From Sphingomonas sp. (lineage in GTDB: Bacteria > Pseudomonadota > Alphaproteobacteria > Sphingomonadales > Sphingomonadaceae): DNA of 64,000 nt. A model generated the notes under the pieces. That model was not told the DNA's origin, did no database searches, and saw only the letters and a program-made list of their open reading frames with translations. The position numbers and the translations under genes were made by a program. The stretch covers positions 937,001-1,001,000 of the forward strand of contig JAHBZH010000001.1 in the NCBI GenBank assembly GCA_019635535.1, in the 5' to 3' direction. Below, in pieces: positions 17,712 through 26,220 of the stretch; within the stretch, counting starts at the first letter, position 1; every line of letters starts with the position of its first letter.

Positions 17712-18461
17712 ATGACGACGCGCGAAGCCACCGGTCTGCTGCCCCGTATCGGCGACACGCTGGTGATCGGCTGGGACGGGCGCTCGCTGTCCGACTGGGC
17801 GGCGATGCTGGCTTTCGGCACGGTCCAGTGGCCCTGGCTGCTGCGCAGCCTTCACGGCGGCCGGCTCGCGGACAAGCATGATCTGCTCGACCGGCTCGAT
17901 CTGCCTTATGACGCTTTGCCCTATCTGGGGAGCTGGAAGGCCGATACCGGCTTGCTCGCCCTGCTCGTCGATCACATTTTCGCGGAGCGGCCGAAGCTTG
18001 TCGTCGAGTTCGGCGCCGGCGCCTCGACCCTGATCCTTGCCCAAGCGCTGCGGAAAGCGGGCGGCGGGACGCTGATCAGCTTCGATCAGCATGCCGATTT
18101 CGTCGCCGCGACGCGCGACTGGCTCGCCGATCACGGGCTTTCCGCCGATCTGCGCGCGGTGCCGCTGCGCCCCTCGCCGCAGGGTTGGCCGGGGCTGTGG
18201 TACGATCATGGGCCGTTGCCGCGCGACATCGATCTGATGCTGATCGACGGCCCGCCCTGGACGATCCATCCCTTCACGCGCGGCGCCGCTGCCTCTTTGT
18301 TCGACCATGTCGCGCCGGGCGGCACGGTGATGCTCGATGACGGAGCCCGCCCCGGCGAGCGCTTCGTCGCCCGCCGCTGGCGCCGCGCCCATCCGGAATT
18401 CGATTTCCGGCTCGATCTCGGCGGCACCAAGGGCACCCTGATCGGCCGGAAGAAGAGCTAG
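17712..18461 (+). CDS. Class I SAM-dependent methyltransferase-like protein
   Basis: 249 residues. The SAM-binding core is VVEFGAGASTLILAQALR (motif I), LISFDQHADFVAATRDWL (motif II, acidic residue binding ribose), DLMLIDGPPW (motif IV) and APGGTVMLDDGAR. The pattern LIDGPP resembles O-methyltransferase/FkbM-type proteins whose target is often a glycan or small molecule. The target is unknown here. It starts 27 nt after purA and its last four bases overlap the convergent acylphosphatase gene. Confidence 0.72.
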   Translation: MTTREATGLLPRIGDTLVIGWDGRSLSDWAAMLAFGTVQWPWLLRSLHGGRLADKHDLLDRLDLPYDALPYLGSWKADTGLLALLVDHIFAERPKLVVEFGAGASTLILAQALRKAGGGTLISFDQHADFVAATRDWLADHGLSADLRAVPLRPSPQGWPGLWYDHGPLPRDIDLMLIDGPPWTIHPFTRGAAASLFDHVAPGGTVMLDDGARPGERFVARRWRRAHPEFDFRLDLGGTKGTLIGRKKS

Positions 18462-18742
18462 AGCGTCGGCATCTGGACAAAGCCGGCGATCACGGCTTCG
18501 TTCGTCTCCTCGACCTCGACGCGATCGACCCGCGCCAGCCTCGGCCCTTCGCGGCATTGCGCGATCATCGCCTCGACCGCATCCGGCGGCCCCGCGACGA
18601 TCATCTCCACCCGGCCGTCGAGCCGGTTGCGAACCCAGCCGTCGAGGCCGAGCGACCGCGCGGCACGGACCGCCCAGTCGCGATAGGAGACGCCCTGGAC
18701 CCGGCCGTGGACGAAGACGCGTCGGAAGGCGGTGCCGTTCAC
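18458..18742 (-). CDS. Acylphosphatase
   Basis: 94 residues. It hydrolyses acyl phosphates such as carbamoyl or acetyl phosphate. The signature VFVHGRVQGVSYRDWA contains the catalytic Arg in the phosphate cradle, and GWVRNRLDGRVEMIVAG contains the catalytic Asn. The start is GTG 18742, whose GTGA overlaps the fabI stop, so the gene is translationally coupled as the last member of the yihY-fabI-acyP unit. Confidence 0.93.
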   Translation of the reverse strand: MNGTAFRRVFVHGRVQGVSYRDWAVRAARSLGLDGWVRNRLDGRVEMIVAGPPDAVEAMIAQCREGPRLARVDRVEVEETNEAVIAGFVQMPTL

Positions 18743-19542
18743 AGCACGCTGATGTCGGGCGCGTCCTCCGCCTTCATGCCGACCACGTTATAGCCGGCAT
18801 CGACATGGTGGATTTCGCCGGTCACGCCCGCCGAGAGATCGGACAGGAGGTAGAGACCGGCGCCGCCGACATCCTCGATGGTGACGTTGCGCCGCAGCGG
18901 CGCATTATATTCGTTCCACTTCATGATATAGCGGAAATCGCCGATCCCGCTCGCCGCCAGTGTCTTGATCGGGCCGGCGGAGATGGCGTTCACCCGGATA
19001 TTCTCCGGCCCCAGGTCCATGGCGAGATATTTGACGCTGGTTTCCAGCGCCGCCTTGGCGACGCCCATCACGTTGTAATGGGGGATGACCTTCTCGGCGC
19101 CGTAATAGGAGAGGGTGAGCAGGCTGCCGCCCTCCGGCATCATCGCCCGCGCCCGCCGCGCCACCGCGACGAAGCTGTAGGCGGAGATGTTCATGGTCAT
19201 CAGGAAATTGTCGAGGCTGGTATCGACATAGAGCCCGCGCAGCTCGTTCTTGTCGGAAAAGCCGATGGCGTGGACGACGAAATCCAGGCTCGGCCAGCGT
19301 TCGGCGAGCGTCGCGAAGGCGGCATCGAGCGCGGCCATGTCCGACACGTCGCAATCGATCAGGAAATCGGAGCCCAGTTGCTCGGCGAGCGGCGCGACGC
19401 GCTTCTGCAACGCCTCGCCCTGATAGGAAAAGGCGAGCTCGGCGCCCTGCTCGGCGAGCTGCCTGGCGATGCCCCAGGCCAGCGAGCGATCATTGGCCAG
19501 GCCCATGATCAGCCCGCGCTTCCCCTTCATCAAGCCGGTCAT
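18739..19542 (-). CDS. fabI: Enoyl-[acyl-carrier-protein] reductase (NADH)
   Basis: 267 residues. It catalyses the last reduction in each cycle of type II fatty-acid synthesis. An N-terminal NAD-binding segment (KRGLIMGLANDRSLAWGIA), the CDVSD motif and the FabI catalytic pattern Y-x6-K within PHYNVMGVAKAAL are present. NAISAGPIKTLAASGIGDF forms the substrate-binding loop. Triclosan-type inhibitors target this enzyme family. The start at 19542 overlaps the yihY stop (ATGA). Longer in-frame readings belong to a shadow of yihY. Confidence 0.96.
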   Translation of the reverse strand: MTGLMKGKRGLIMGLANDRSLAWGIARQLAEQGAELAFSYQGEALQKRVAPLAEQLGSDFLIDCDVSDMAALDAAFATLAERWPSLDFVVHAIGFSDKNELRGLYVDTSLDNFLMTMNISAYSFVAVARRARAMMPEGGSLLTLSYYGAEKVIPHYNVMGVAKAALETSVKYLAMDLGPENIRVNAISAGPIKTLAASGIGDFRYIMKWNEYNAPLRRNVTIEDVGGAGLYLLSDLSAGVTGEIHHVDAGYNVVGMKAEDAPDISVL

Positions 19543-20573
19543 GTGTCCTCCCGTCCGCTTTCGGCCTGCGCGTCCTCGACGATGGCGATGGCTTCCGATT
19601 TTTGTTCGGCCGCGAGCGCGGCCTCCTCGTGCACCACCGCTTCGACATCTTCTTGGCGAGGCGCCGGCGTCTCCGCAAGCGCCGCATTGAGCTCCGCGCC
19701 GATGACGAGGCCGAGCCCGACGATGAAGAAGAAGATCAACGCGATCATCACGCCGGCGAGGCTGCCGTAGGTGAGGTCGTAGCTGCCGACCTGCGCCAGG
19801 GCGAGCGGCAGGAACCAGGCGGTCGCCACCCACCAGGCGGCGACGAAGGCGGCGCCCGGCCATTTCGGGCAACCGAGGCGATAGCGCTTGGGCGTCAGCA
19901 CATAGAACAGGGCGTAGATCGAGCCGAACAAGGCCAGCGCCGGCACGACCTGGAACAGCGTGAGCAGGTTCACCAGCCGGTCCGCGCCGGGGATGAGGCC
20001 GACGAGAAAGCCCTGGATGCCCGAAGCCGCGACCGACAGGCTGAGCGCGACCATCGCGACGATCACGGCGACGAAGATCATACCGAGCGAGCCCAGCCGA
20101 TATTCCCAGAAGGGGCGGCTGTAGCTGACACCATAGGCGCGCCGGATGATGTCGCGGATCGTCTCGATGAAGCTGCCGGTGGTCCACAGCCCGATCAGCG
20201 CGCCGAACCAGAGGAGATTGCCGGATCGTGCCTCGATCACGTCGTGGATCGGCGTTTTCAGCACCATGGCGACATTGTCCGGCATGGTGAGGAGCAAGGC
20301 GTTGACTGCGTTCAGCCCTTCCTCGGTCTGGCCGAACAGGCGCGCGACCGCGGCGGCGACGATGACGAAGGGGAAGATCGACAGCAAAGCGAGATAGGCG
20401 AGGTTGCCGGCATGGATGAAGCCGTCGGAATAGACGCCCACCGCGACGCGCTTGACCACCTCGAACGGCCGCCAGCCGGAGCGAACCTTGGCGCGGATCG
20501 TGCCGAAATGGGCCGCCGTGCTCGCCAGCCGCTTGCGCCTGGCTTCCGGGGATTCGGGGGAAATGTCGCGCAC
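19539..20573 (-). CDS. YihY/virulence factor BrkB family membrane protein
   Basis: 344 residues with six predicted transmembrane segments (for example NLAYLALLSIFPFVIVAAAVARLFG, GSLGMIFVAVIVAMVALSLSV, LLTLFQVVPALALFGSIYALFYVL, VMIALIFFFIVGLGLVIGAELNAAL). The FAYLALLSIFP and YGSLAGVMIALIFFF patterns are diagnostic of YihY (formerly mis-annotated RNase BN). The polar C-terminus is Glu/Ala rich. Transport function is unknown. First gene of the unit leading to fabI. Confidence 0.92.
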   Translation of the reverse strand: MRDISPESPEARRKRLASTAAHFGTIRAKVRSGWRPFEVVKRVAVGVYSDGFIHAGNLAYLALLSIFPFVIVAAAVARLFGQTEEGLNAVNALLLTMPDNVAMVLKTPIHDVIEARSGNLLWFGALIGLWTTGSFIETIRDIIRRAYGVSYSRPFWEYRLGSLGMIFVAVIVAMVALSLSVAASGIQGFLVGLIPGADRLVNLLTLFQVVPALALFGSIYALFYVLTPKRYRLGCPKWPGAAFVAAWWVATAWFLPLALAQVGSYDLTYGSLAGVMIALIFFFIVGLGLVIGAELNAALAETPAPRQEDVEAVVHEEAALAAEQKSEAIAIVEDAQAESGREDT

Positions 20574-20579
20574 GAGTCT

Positions 20580-21548
20580 CTAGACGCCCAAACCCGCTCT
20601 GGGGTTGCCCTTCCCCTTCCCGTTCCAGCCTTCGAGGAAGGCTGCCAGTTCCGCATCGTCCGGCACGTCCACCATTAGGGTGACGAGCTGGTCGCCGCGC
20701 TGGCCGCTTTTGCCGGTGAAGCCCTTGCCCTTGAGCCGGAGCACCTTGCCGGAGCTGGCGCCCCTGGGCACGCTCAGCATCACCGGTCCGTCCACGGTCG
20801 GCACCCGCACCTTGGCGCCCAGCACCGCCTCGTCGATCGAAACGGGCAGGTCGATGCGGATATTGTCGCCCTCGCGCCTGAAGAAACGGTGCGGCAGGAT
20901 CGCGATGGTGACGATCGCATCGCCATTGCCGCCGGGGCCGGTCTGGCCCTGCCCGGCCAGGCGGATCTTGGCGCCGTCCTCGACGCCCTTGGGCAGCTTG
21001 ATGTCGAGCGTCTTGCCGCCGGCCAGGGTGACGCGCTGGCCCTTCAGCGCGGCGGCATCCTCGAACGGCACTTCGAGCCGGTAACCGACATCCGCGCCTT
21101 TTTGCGGCGGCGCGCTGCGTCGTCCGAAGCCGCTGAACGGCCCGGCCCCGCCGCCGCTGCGCCGTCCGCCCAGGCCGCCGAACAGCCCTTCGAACAGGTC
21201 GGAAAGATCGGCCGCCTCGCCGCCGCCGCTGAATTCGAAGGGTTCGCCGTTCGGGCCGCGAAATTCGGGACCGCCGCCGCCGCTCGTCCGGCGTCCGCCC
21301 GCGCCGAAGCCGAAGGGCATGCGCGGATTGCCGTCCTCGTCGATCTCGCCCCGGTCGTACTGGGCGCGCTTGTCCTTGTCGGTCAGGATGTCATATGCCT
21401 GTGTGACCTTGGAAAAGCGCGCGGTCGCGTCCGGATTGCCCTTGTTGCGGTCCGGATGCAGCTCCTTGGCGAGCTTGCGGTACGCCTTCTTGATGTCGGC
21501 CTCGCCCGCGCCGCGCGCCACGCCCAGGGTCGAATAAAGGTCGGCCAT
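20580..21548 (-). CDS. DnaJ-class co-chaperone (CbpA type, no zinc finger)
   Basis: 322 residues. A J domain spans ~1-68 with HPD at 31-33 (LYSTLGVARGAGEADIKKAYRKLAKELHPDRNKG begins it). A Gly/Phe-rich linker follows (GGLGGRRSGGGAGPFSGFG), then the two-part C-terminal substrate-binding domain (LEVPFEDAAALKGQ, IRIDLPVSIDEAVLGAKV, LRLKGKGFTGKSGQRGD). No Cys-rich zinc domain is present, so it is CbpA-like rather than DnaJ. It would stimulate DnaK. It lies 6 nt upstream of yihY on the same strand. Confidence 0.9.
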   Translation of the reverse strand: MADLYSTLGVARGAGEADIKKAYRKLAKELHPDRNKGNPDATARFSKVTQAYDILTDKDKRAQYDRGEIDEDGNPRMPFGFGAGGRRTSGGGGPEFRGPNGEPFEFSGGGEAADLSDLFEGLFGGLGGRRSGGGAGPFSGFGRRSAPPQKGADVGYRLEVPFEDAAALKGQRVTLAGGKTLDIKLPKGVEDGAKIRLAGQGQTGPGGNGDAIVTIAILPHRFFRREGDNIRIDLPVSIDEAVLGAKVRVPTVDGPVMLSVPRGASSGKVLRLKGKGFTGKSGQRGDQLVTLMVDVPDDAELAAFLEGWNGKGKGNPRAGLGV

Positions 21549-21625
21549 GCCGGTTTCTTCTCCACTCCTTGCGAAAAGTCCACACCCGCTTGCCGCGCCG
21601 GCGATATGGGGCGTAGAGCGCGCGC

Positions 21626-22207
21626 ATGGAACCTGCCGATCCTCATGCCCTGTTCGACGCCTGGTTCGCCGAGGCGAAGGCCGTCGAGGTCAATGATCCC
21701 GACGCGATGGCGCTGGCCACCGTCGATGCGGCCGGCCGCCCCTCGGCGCGGATGGTGCTGCTGAAGGCGCATGATGTGCGCGGCTTCGCTTTCTATTCGA
21801 ACAGCGAGAGCCGCAAGGGCCGCGAGCTCGCCGCCAACCCCCATGCCGCTCTGGTCTTTCACTGGAAGTCGCTGCGCCGCCAGGTCCGCGTCGAGGGCCG
21901 GATCGAGCCGACCGGCGCGGCCGAGGCGGATGCCTACTTCGCCACCCGCTCGCGCGATGCCCGCCTCGGCGCCTGGGCGTCGGACCAGTCCCGCCCGCTC
22001 GAAAGCCGCGAAGCGTTCGAGGCGCGCTATGCCGGGATGGTCGCCGAGTTCGAGGGCAAGGAGGTGACGCGCCCGGCTTATTGGTGGGGGTATCGCCTCG
22101 TGCCGGACCGGATCGAATTCTGGACCGATCGTCCGCACCGCCTGCACGAGCGCCGCCTGTTCGTGCGCAACGGCGGCGACTGGGCGGAAAGCCTCCTCTA
22201 CCCATGA
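21626..22207 (+). CDS. pdxH: Pyridoxamine 5'-phosphate oxidase
   Basis: 193 residues. The FMN enzyme oxidises pyridoxine or pyridoxamine phosphate to PLP, the last step of vitamin B6 synthesis and salvage. Diagnostic segments are RMVLLKAHDVRGFAFYSN, SRKGRELAANPHAALVFHWK, RQVRVEGRIE, WASDQSRPLESR and the C-terminal WWGYRLVPDRIEFW...RLHERRLF. Length is slightly short but complete. The stop overlaps the ATG of the CDF transporter gene. Confidence 0.96.
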   Translation: MEPADPHALFDAWFAEAKAVEVNDPDAMALATVDAAGRPSARMVLLKAHDVRGFAFYSNSESRKGRELAANPHAALVFHWKSLRRQVRVEGRIEPTGAAEADAYFATRSRDARLGAWASDQSRPLESREAFEARYAGMVAEFEGKEVTRPAYWWGYRLVPDRIEFWTDRPHRLHERRLFVRNGGDWAESLLYP

Positions 22208-23133
22208 CGTCCGACCGCGCCACGCTCACCTCCCGCGCGGCGCAGGCGAGCATCGCGGTCGCGCTCTTCCTGCTGGCGCTGAAGGCCTGGGCGGCGTGGC
22301 GGACCGGATCGGTGGCGATGCTCGGCTCGCTCGCCGATACAGGGCTCGATCTCATTGCCTCGGTCATCGTTCTCGTCGCCGTGCGGGTCGCCGCGCGGCC
22401 GCCCGATCACGAGCACCGCTACGGCCATGGCAAGGCCGAAGCACTGGCCGCCTTGGCGCAGGTGACGATCATCTCGGTCTCGGCGACGGCGATCGGCTGG
22501 CGCGCGGTGCAGCGGCTGGCGGCGGGCGAAACGACGGCCGATGCCGAATATGGCATCGGCGTCTCGTTGGTCGCGATCGCCGCGACGCTCGGCCTGATCG
22601 CCTATCAGAAACATGTCATCGCTCGCACCGGCTCGATCGCGATTCGGACGGACAGGCTCCATTACCAAAGCGATCTGCTGCTCAATTCGGCGGTGATCGC
22701 GGCGCTCGTCCTCGATCAGCTTCTTGGTTTCTCCGGCGCCGATCCGCTGTTCGGCATCGCCATCGCCGGCTGGCTGCTGTTCGGCGCATTGCGCAATGCG
22801 GCGGGCGCGATCGGGCAGCTGATGGACCGGGCTTGGCCGGACGATCGGCGCCGCCGGCTGGTGGAGATCGTGGCGCGCCATCCGGAGGTGCGCGGTGTCC
22901 ATGACGTGCGCACCCGTTCCAGCGGTCCGGTCGAACATGCCCAGTTCCACATCTGGGTCGATCCGGCGATGCGCGTGGCGCGGGCGCACGACCTGATCGA
23001 GGCGATCGAGGGCGATCTCGCCGCCGAATTTCCCGGCGTGGACGCGATCGTCCATGTCGATCCGGAGGGGCAGGTGGACGAGCCGGGCAATCCGCTCGCC
23101 GAAAATGACGAAAGCAGGATTTTGAAATCATGA
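22204..23133 (+). CDS. Cation diffusion facilitator family metal efflux transporter
   Basis: 309 residues from ATG 22204 (ATGA with pdxH). An inner-membrane divalent-metal/proton antiporter of the FieF type. Metal-site motifs are visible: SLADTGLDLIAS (D-x3-D in TM2) and RTDRLHYQSDLLLNS (H-x3-D in TM5). EHRYGHGKAEALAALAQ forms the conserved cytoplasmic loop. The C-terminal ~80 residues are the cytoplasmic ferredoxin-like domain (HDVRTRSSGPVEHAQFHIWVD, VDAIVHVDPE). Likely Fe/Zn/Mn; exact metal not deducible. Confidence 0.93.
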   Translation: MTSDRATLTSRAAQASIAVALFLLALKAWAAWRTGSVAMLGSLADTGLDLIASVIVLVAVRVAARPPDHEHRYGHGKAEALAALAQVTIISVSATAIGWRAVQRLAAGETTADAEYGIGVSLVAIAATLGLIAYQKHVIARTGSIAIRTDRLHYQSDLLLNSAVIAALVLDQLLGFSGADPLFGIAIAGWLLFGALRNAAGAIGQLMDRAWPDDRRRRLVEIVARHPEVRGVHDVRTRSSGPVEHAQFHIWVDPAMRVARAHDLIEAIEGDLAAEFPGVDAIVHVDPEGQVDEPGNPLAENDESRILKS

Positions 23134-23924
23134 CCGAATTGCGCCTGATCCAGGTTGACGCCTTCGCCGATGCCCCCTTCACCGGCAATCCTGCCGCGGT
23201 GATGCCGCTCGACGCCTGGCTGCCGGACGAGACGCTCCAGGCGATCGCCATGGAGAACAATCTCAGCGAGACCGCCTTCACCGTCCCGGACGCGACCGGC
23301 GATGCGGATTACGAATTGCGCTGGTTCACGCCGACGGTCGAGGTTGCCCTGTGCGGCCATGCCACTTTGGCCAGCGGTCATGTGCTGATCGGCGATCGCG
23401 ATGCGATCCGGTTTCGCACGTGTCACGCGGGTGTCCTGGCCGTGGCGCGGGACGGCGATACGCTGACGCTCGATCTGCCGGCCACGCGCGTGGTGCCGGC
23501 CGATGGTGCTGACGTGCTGGCGGCGCTCGGCCTTCCTGCCGCGCCCTATTTCCTGTCCCATGAGGGCGCCGAGCGAACCGCGATCGTGCTCCTGGACAGC
23601 GAGTCCGCGGTGCGGGCGCTCGATCCGGACATGGCGGCTTTACGCCATATCGACATCATGGCGATCGCGACCGCGCCGGGCCAGGCGCCTCATGACGTGG
23701 TCAGCCGCGTCTTCGTTCCCGCCTGGGGGGTGGACGAGGATCCGGTCACCGGCTCCGCCCATTCCGCGCTGACGCCCTTCTGGGCGGCGCGGCTGGGCCG
23801 CGACGGCTTCACGGCCTTTCAGGCGAGCCGGCGCGGCGGCCGGGTCGATTGCCGTCTGGCCGGGGATCGCGTGCGGCTCGGCGGCCGCTGCCTCACCGTG
23901 ATCGAAGGCGTGATGCGCTTCTGA
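23130..23924 (+). CDS. PhzF family isomerase/phenazine-biosynthesis-like protein
   Basis: 264 residues, starting at an ATGA overlap with the CDF gene. It has the PhzF two-domain fold signatures: IQVDAFADAPFTGNPAAVM at the N-terminus, MENNLSETAFTVP containing the catalytic Glu, CGHATLASGHVL, and DEDPVTGSAHSAL near the C-terminus. The family contains isomerases of varied substrates. No phenazine pathway is nearby, so the true substrate is unknown. Confidence 0.92.
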   Translation: MTELRLIQVDAFADAPFTGNPAAVMPLDAWLPDETLQAIAMENNLSETAFTVPDATGDADYELRWFTPTVEVALCGHATLASGHVLIGDRDAIRFRTCHAGVLAVARDGDTLTLDLPATRVVPADGADVLAALGLPAAPYFLSHEGAERTAIVLLDSESAVRALDPDMAALRHIDIMAIATAPGQAPHDVVSRVFVPAWGVDEDPVTGSAHSALTPFWAARLGRDGFTAFQASRRGGRVDCRLAGDRVRLGGRCLTVIEGVMRF

Positions 23925-23930
23925 GCGGCC

Positions 23931-24143
23931 TTATCGGCGCACGGGGCGCTGGCGCCATTCCTCGCGCGTCTTGCAGACCCGGACGCTGCGCACCCGTTCC
24001 CCGATACGCGTGGCTTCGACAAACTGGCGGCGGCAGATCACCTCGTCCTGCTCGTCTTCCTCGATTTCGGTTTGCACAGGAGCGGCCTGTTCGGCCGGCA
24101 CGGCCGGCGACGCGAGCATGAGAACGGCGATCAAGGGCAGCAT
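23931..24143 (-). CDS. Small exported protein with conserved Cys/Trp motif
   Basis: 70 residues from ATG 24143. Signal peptide MLPLIAVLMLASPAVPA. The mature part is acidic (EIEEDEQDE) then VICRRQFVEATRIGERVRSVRVCKTREEWRQR, with two Cys likely to form a disulfide. The same Cys...CKT-x2-x-W arrangement occurs in the protein encoded at 56812-57135, so both belong to one small secreted family of unknown function. Convergent with the PhzF gene. Confidence 0.6.
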   Translation of the reverse strand: MLPLIAVLMLASPAVPAEQAAPVQTEIEEDEQDEVICRRQFVEATRIGERVRSVRVCKTREEWRQRPVRR

Positions 24144-24222
24144 GAATGTCTCCACAGGGTTTTTGCACTGCGGCAAATATCGCGACTCATGCGTGCTGTG
24201 AAGGCGAGATAATCACGTGGCG

Positions 24223-24675
24223 TCAGGCGCTCGCCAGCGGCGCGAAGGTCAGGTCGAACTCGATCGGCCCGCTGCCGGCGAAGCCGGGCGGCACGCTGAG
24301 CGGCGCGCAGCGCAGCACGGACTGGATCGCGGCGTCGGCCATGCGTTCGGCATAGAGGCGGTTGAGCGGCGTAATGCCATCCTGGGCGATGACGACGGGG
24401 CGGCCGTCGATCAGGCCGTCGGGCGTCACCATGACGCGCAGCCGGGTGATGATCTGCCGTCCGGCATGGCCGACGCGCGGGCCGCGATAGCAGCGCCGCA
24501 CCTGGCTCGCCGCGCCGTCCAGCAGCGTCCGCCAGCCCGGATCGGGCGCGGCGATGCGGGTGCCGGTGACGGAAGCCGTGTCCGGTCCCGTCCCGCCGCC
24601 GGACACGCAGCCGGCGAGCAGCGGCGTGGCCGCCATCGCCGTCAGCACGCCGCGCCATCGTCGTGTATCCGCCAT
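24223..24675 (-). CDS. Lipoprotein resembling a TonB/TolA C-terminal domain
   Basis: 150 residues. The signal ends at LLAGC (lipobox). The globular part ITRLRVMVTPDGLIDG, LYAERMADAAIQSVLRCAP and PIEFDLTFAP has the layout of TonB-C/TolA-C domains, where a Cys pair (RRCYRG...LRCAP) is common in TolA. It lacks a transmembrane anchor with an energising His, so it is not a working TonB. A role at the outer membrane or cell envelope is inferred only. Family assignment is tentative. Confidence 0.65.
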   Translation of the reverse strand: MADTRRWRGVLTAMAATPLLAGCVSGGGTGPDTASVTGTRIAAPDPGWRTLLDGAASQVRRCYRGPRVGHAGRQIITRLRVMVTPDGLIDGRPVVIAQDGITPLNRLYAERMADAAIQSVLRCAPLSVPPGFAGSGPIEFDLTFAPLASA

Positions 24676-24748
24676 TGCTCCTTCCCCTCCCGCCGCACCT
24701 TATCCGCGACGTCGCACCGGGCAAATGCGGCTTCGACGAACCGGCCGT

Positions 24749-25456
24749 TCAGCCGGCTGGAGGCGCCGGCGCCTTCGGCGGCAGCGGGAAGCACTGGACG
24801 AAGCGTTCGGCCAGCGCCCGGTCGCCGGCGATGACGAGCGCGCCCTCGGCTTCCAGTGCCGCCAGCGGCACGCCGCCATAGACCGCCGCGGCAATGGCGC
24901 GCGGTTCGCCTCGAAACAGCAGGTCGGTCGCTTCCAGGCTGTCTCGGGCCGGGCTGATCGCGCCTTCCCTGATCGTCGCGACGAAGGTTTCGCGGCCCAG
25001 CTCGAAGCCGATCCGCGCCGCGATCCCGGCGAGCAGGGCCGGCTGGCCCATTGCCTGGAAGGACAACATCAGCGAGACGGCGCTGAAATGCCGGGTGGGA
25101 TCGTGGCCCGGCGAGCGCGTCGCCCAGCGGCCCAGCGCCCCCATGATCGGACGCGACTGATAGCCCCATTCGGTGAGCTCGTAGACCTGGATCGCGGCGG
25201 GCGGCGGGAGCTGGCGGCGGACCAGGATGCCGGACGCCTCCAGCCCCTCCAGCCGCTGGGTCAGCACATTGGCGCTGATGCCGGGAAGGTCGGCGCGCAG
25301 GTCGGAGAATCGCTTGGGCCCCAGCATCAGCTCGCGCATCACCAGCAGCGCCCACCGCTCCCCGACCAGGTCCATCGCGTGCGCGGTGCCGCAGGCGTCC
25401 TCATAGCGCCGCCGCGACGAGTCGTTCTTTTTGAAGGTTATTTTTTCTAACGACAT
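24749..25456 (-). CDS. HxlR family winged-helix transcriptional regulator
   Basis: 235 residues. The N-terminal HxlR core is clear: CGTAHAMDLVGERWALLVMRELMLG, RFSDLRADLPGISANVLTQRLEGLEASGIL, and YELTEWG. HxlR proteins typically respond to formaldehyde, quinones or other electrophiles. The extra C-terminal ~110 residues are an SCP2-like or uncharacterised domain. Divergent from the VOC/GST cassette at 25701, with 244 nt between, so it is the probable regulator of that cassette. Confidence 0.9.
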   Translation of the reverse strand: MSLEKITFKKNDSSRRRYEDACGTAHAMDLVGERWALLVMRELMLGPKRFSDLRADLPGISANVLTQRLEGLEASGILVRRQLPPPAAIQVYELTEWGYQSRPIMGALGRWATRSPGHDPTRHFSAVSLMLSFQAMGQPALLAGIAARIGFELGRETFVATIREGAISPARDSLEATDLLFRGEPRAIAAAVYGGVPLAALEAEGALVIAGDRALAERFVQCFPLPPKAPAPPAG

Positions 25457-25700
25457 AGTTGCTTTTAATAACTCATAGGCGCATCAGCGTCAAACCCGAT
25501 TCGCCGCGAGGCGAGCGGGTGGAGCGCCGGAAGGAGGATACGCATGTCGTCGAAAATCCCGCCTCGTTCGTTGAACGCGGGTTCGGACGGGCCCGTCCCG
25601 CCTTTACCTCGAAAGGAAGTGACGATGGCCGCTTTCCCTTCTCTATCCCCGGCAGCCGGCAACTGAATTCCAGCTCGAAAAAGCAAAGTGGGAGCCTCTC

Positions 25701-26135
25701 ATGTCCAAGCTTATCTTCGTGAACCTGCCGGTCGCCGATCTGCCGGCGGCCAGGGCCTTCTACGAGGCGATCGGCGCAGTGAACAATCCGATGTTCACCG
25801 ATGAGACCGCCGCCTGCATGGTGCTGAGCGACACCATCCACGTGATGCTGCTCACCCACGCCAAATTCGCCCAGTTCACGCCGAAGAAGGTGGCCGATGC
25901 CCATGCGACGAGCGAGGTGCTGATCGCGATTTCCGAGGGCAGCCGCGAAGGGGTGGACGACATCGCCGATAAGGCGCTCGCCGCCGGCGGCAGGGAGCCG
26001 CGCGACAGGCAGGATTTCGGCTTCATGTATTCGCGCAGCTTCGAGGATCCGGACGGCCATATCTGGGAGCCGATGTGGATGGACATGGCAGCCGCCGGCG
26101 AGGCGATGGGCCAGGCCGAGACGGCGGACGCCTGA
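25701..26135 (+). CDS. VOC family protein
   Basis: 144 residues, single VOC domain: KLIFVNLPVADLPAARAFYEAIG at the start, ACMVLSDTIHVMLLTHAKFAQF, and FEDPDGHIWEPMWMD. It belongs to a subfamily near the glyoxalase/extradiol dioxygenase superfamily, often annotated as a lactoylglutathione lyase relative, but the catalytic residues cannot be confirmed. First gene of a cassette facing the HxlR regulator, about 200 nt downstream of it. Confidence 0.85.
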   Translation: MSKLIFVNLPVADLPAARAFYEAIGAVNNPMFTDETAACMVLSDTIHVMLLTHAKFAQFTPKKVADAHATSEVLIAISEGSREGVDDIADKALAAGGREPRDRQDFGFMYSRSFEDPDGHIWEPMWMDMAAAGEAMGQAETADA

Positions 26136-26146
26136 GATCTTGGCAG

Positions 26147-26180
26147 CGGCGCCGGTTCCACCCCCTTGGAGCCGGCGCCG
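26147..26180 (+). repeat. Intra-operon GC stem-loop
   Basis: CGGCGCCGGTTCCA pairs with TGGAGCCGGCGCCG (13 of 14 bp), six-base loop. It lies in the 85-nt gap between the VOC and GST genes and has no T-tract, so it more likely modulates mRNA stability or partial termination than ends the operon. Confidence 0.55.
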
Positions 26181-26220
26181 TTCATCCCGACCGCCAGCTC
26201 GGCCATATGGGAGAAAGACG

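Noticed and set aside
25459..25700. ORF in the gap between the HxlR regulator and the VOC gene
   Set aside because: Low-quality translation with no domain and no ribosome site; the region is more likely the regulatory interval for both genes.
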